Notes under the pieces: generated by a model | Seen by the model: only the letters and a program-made list of their open reading frames with translations | What the model was told of the DNA's origin: nothing | Database searches by the model: none | Translations under genes and position numbers: made by a program | Assembly: GCF_021532615.1 (NCBI RefSeq) | Contig: NZ_JAKGAQ010000006.1 | Coordinates: 1 to 64,000, forward strand | Direction: 5' to 3' | DNA: 64,000 nt | From: Octadecabacter dasysiphoniae | GTDB taxonomy: Bacteria > Pseudomonadota > Alphaproteobacteria > Rhodobacterales > Rhodobacteraceae | In this document: positions 63,938 to 64,000 of the stretch, one piece after another | How positions within the stretch are numbered: position 1 is the first letter of the stretch | Layout: every line of letters begins with the position of its first letter

Positions 63938-64000
63938 CGGACGGCTCCTTTTGCAACATCATCGGCGGGCGGTTGGGCAGAGCGCACAAACGTAACCCGA

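Overview
The window looks like a chromosomal stretch of a marine alphaproteobacterium of the Rhodobacterales (Roseobacter group). The evidence is the gene content and order: rpmH-rnpA-yidD, yidC-MOSC-engB-argB, the general L-amino-acid transporter aapJQMP, an ATP12-type F1 assembly chaperone, a LuxR/LuxI pair, and the S10/spc/alpha ribosomal blocks, all with moderately high GC. No database search was possible. Family names rest on motifs read from the translations.

Layout. (a) 1-4164: the 5' part of a very large secreted repeat protein on the minus strand (VCBS and FG-GAP repeats, then an RTX-like stretch), running off the left edge. (b) 4.2-7.2 kb: remains of an older genomic island, with an orphan DUF2274 gene and a frameshifted tyrosine recombinase. 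(c) 7286-26277: a complete Tn7-like transposon of 18,992 bp. It has matching terminal inverted repeats, three putative TnsB-binding sites at each end and a perfect 5-bp target duplication (GCAGG). Its right end lies 10 nt from the 3' end of a tRNA-Arg(ACG) gene. It encodes TnsA, TnsB (DD35E), TnsC and a long TniQ/TnsD-like protein in one tightly overlapped operon, preceded by a Ner-like regulator. Cargo on the left is an HTH gene plus a large serine recombinase with two ParB-like proteins. Cargo on the right is a cluster of TIR and TIR-like genes. There is no CRISPR array or Cas gene.

(d) 26.3-51 kb: ordinary core genome. It holds a histidine kinase, a pyridine-nucleotide-disulfide oxidoreductase with a TVP38-family membrane protein, rpmH-rnpA-yidD, ttcA, a degenerate-GGDEF/EAL protein, yidC, engB, argB, aapJQMP, an RluA-type pseudouridine synthase, crcB, rarA and luxR-luxI. 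(e) 51-64 kb: the ribosomal-protein superoperon on the minus strand, from rpmC down to rplQ. It is split between rpmD and rplO by a strong terminator and three non-ribosomal genes (ppk2, ilvA and a promoter-bearing accessory gene).

The most interesting part is the transposon. It appears to home to a tRNA gene without CRISPR and to carry a defence-type cargo of five TIR or TIR-fold proteins, one translationally coupled to a SLATT-type four-helix membrane protein. This suggests a TIR signal plus membrane-effector module related to, but distinct from, Thoeris. Function here is inference. The transposon boundaries are read directly from the sequence.
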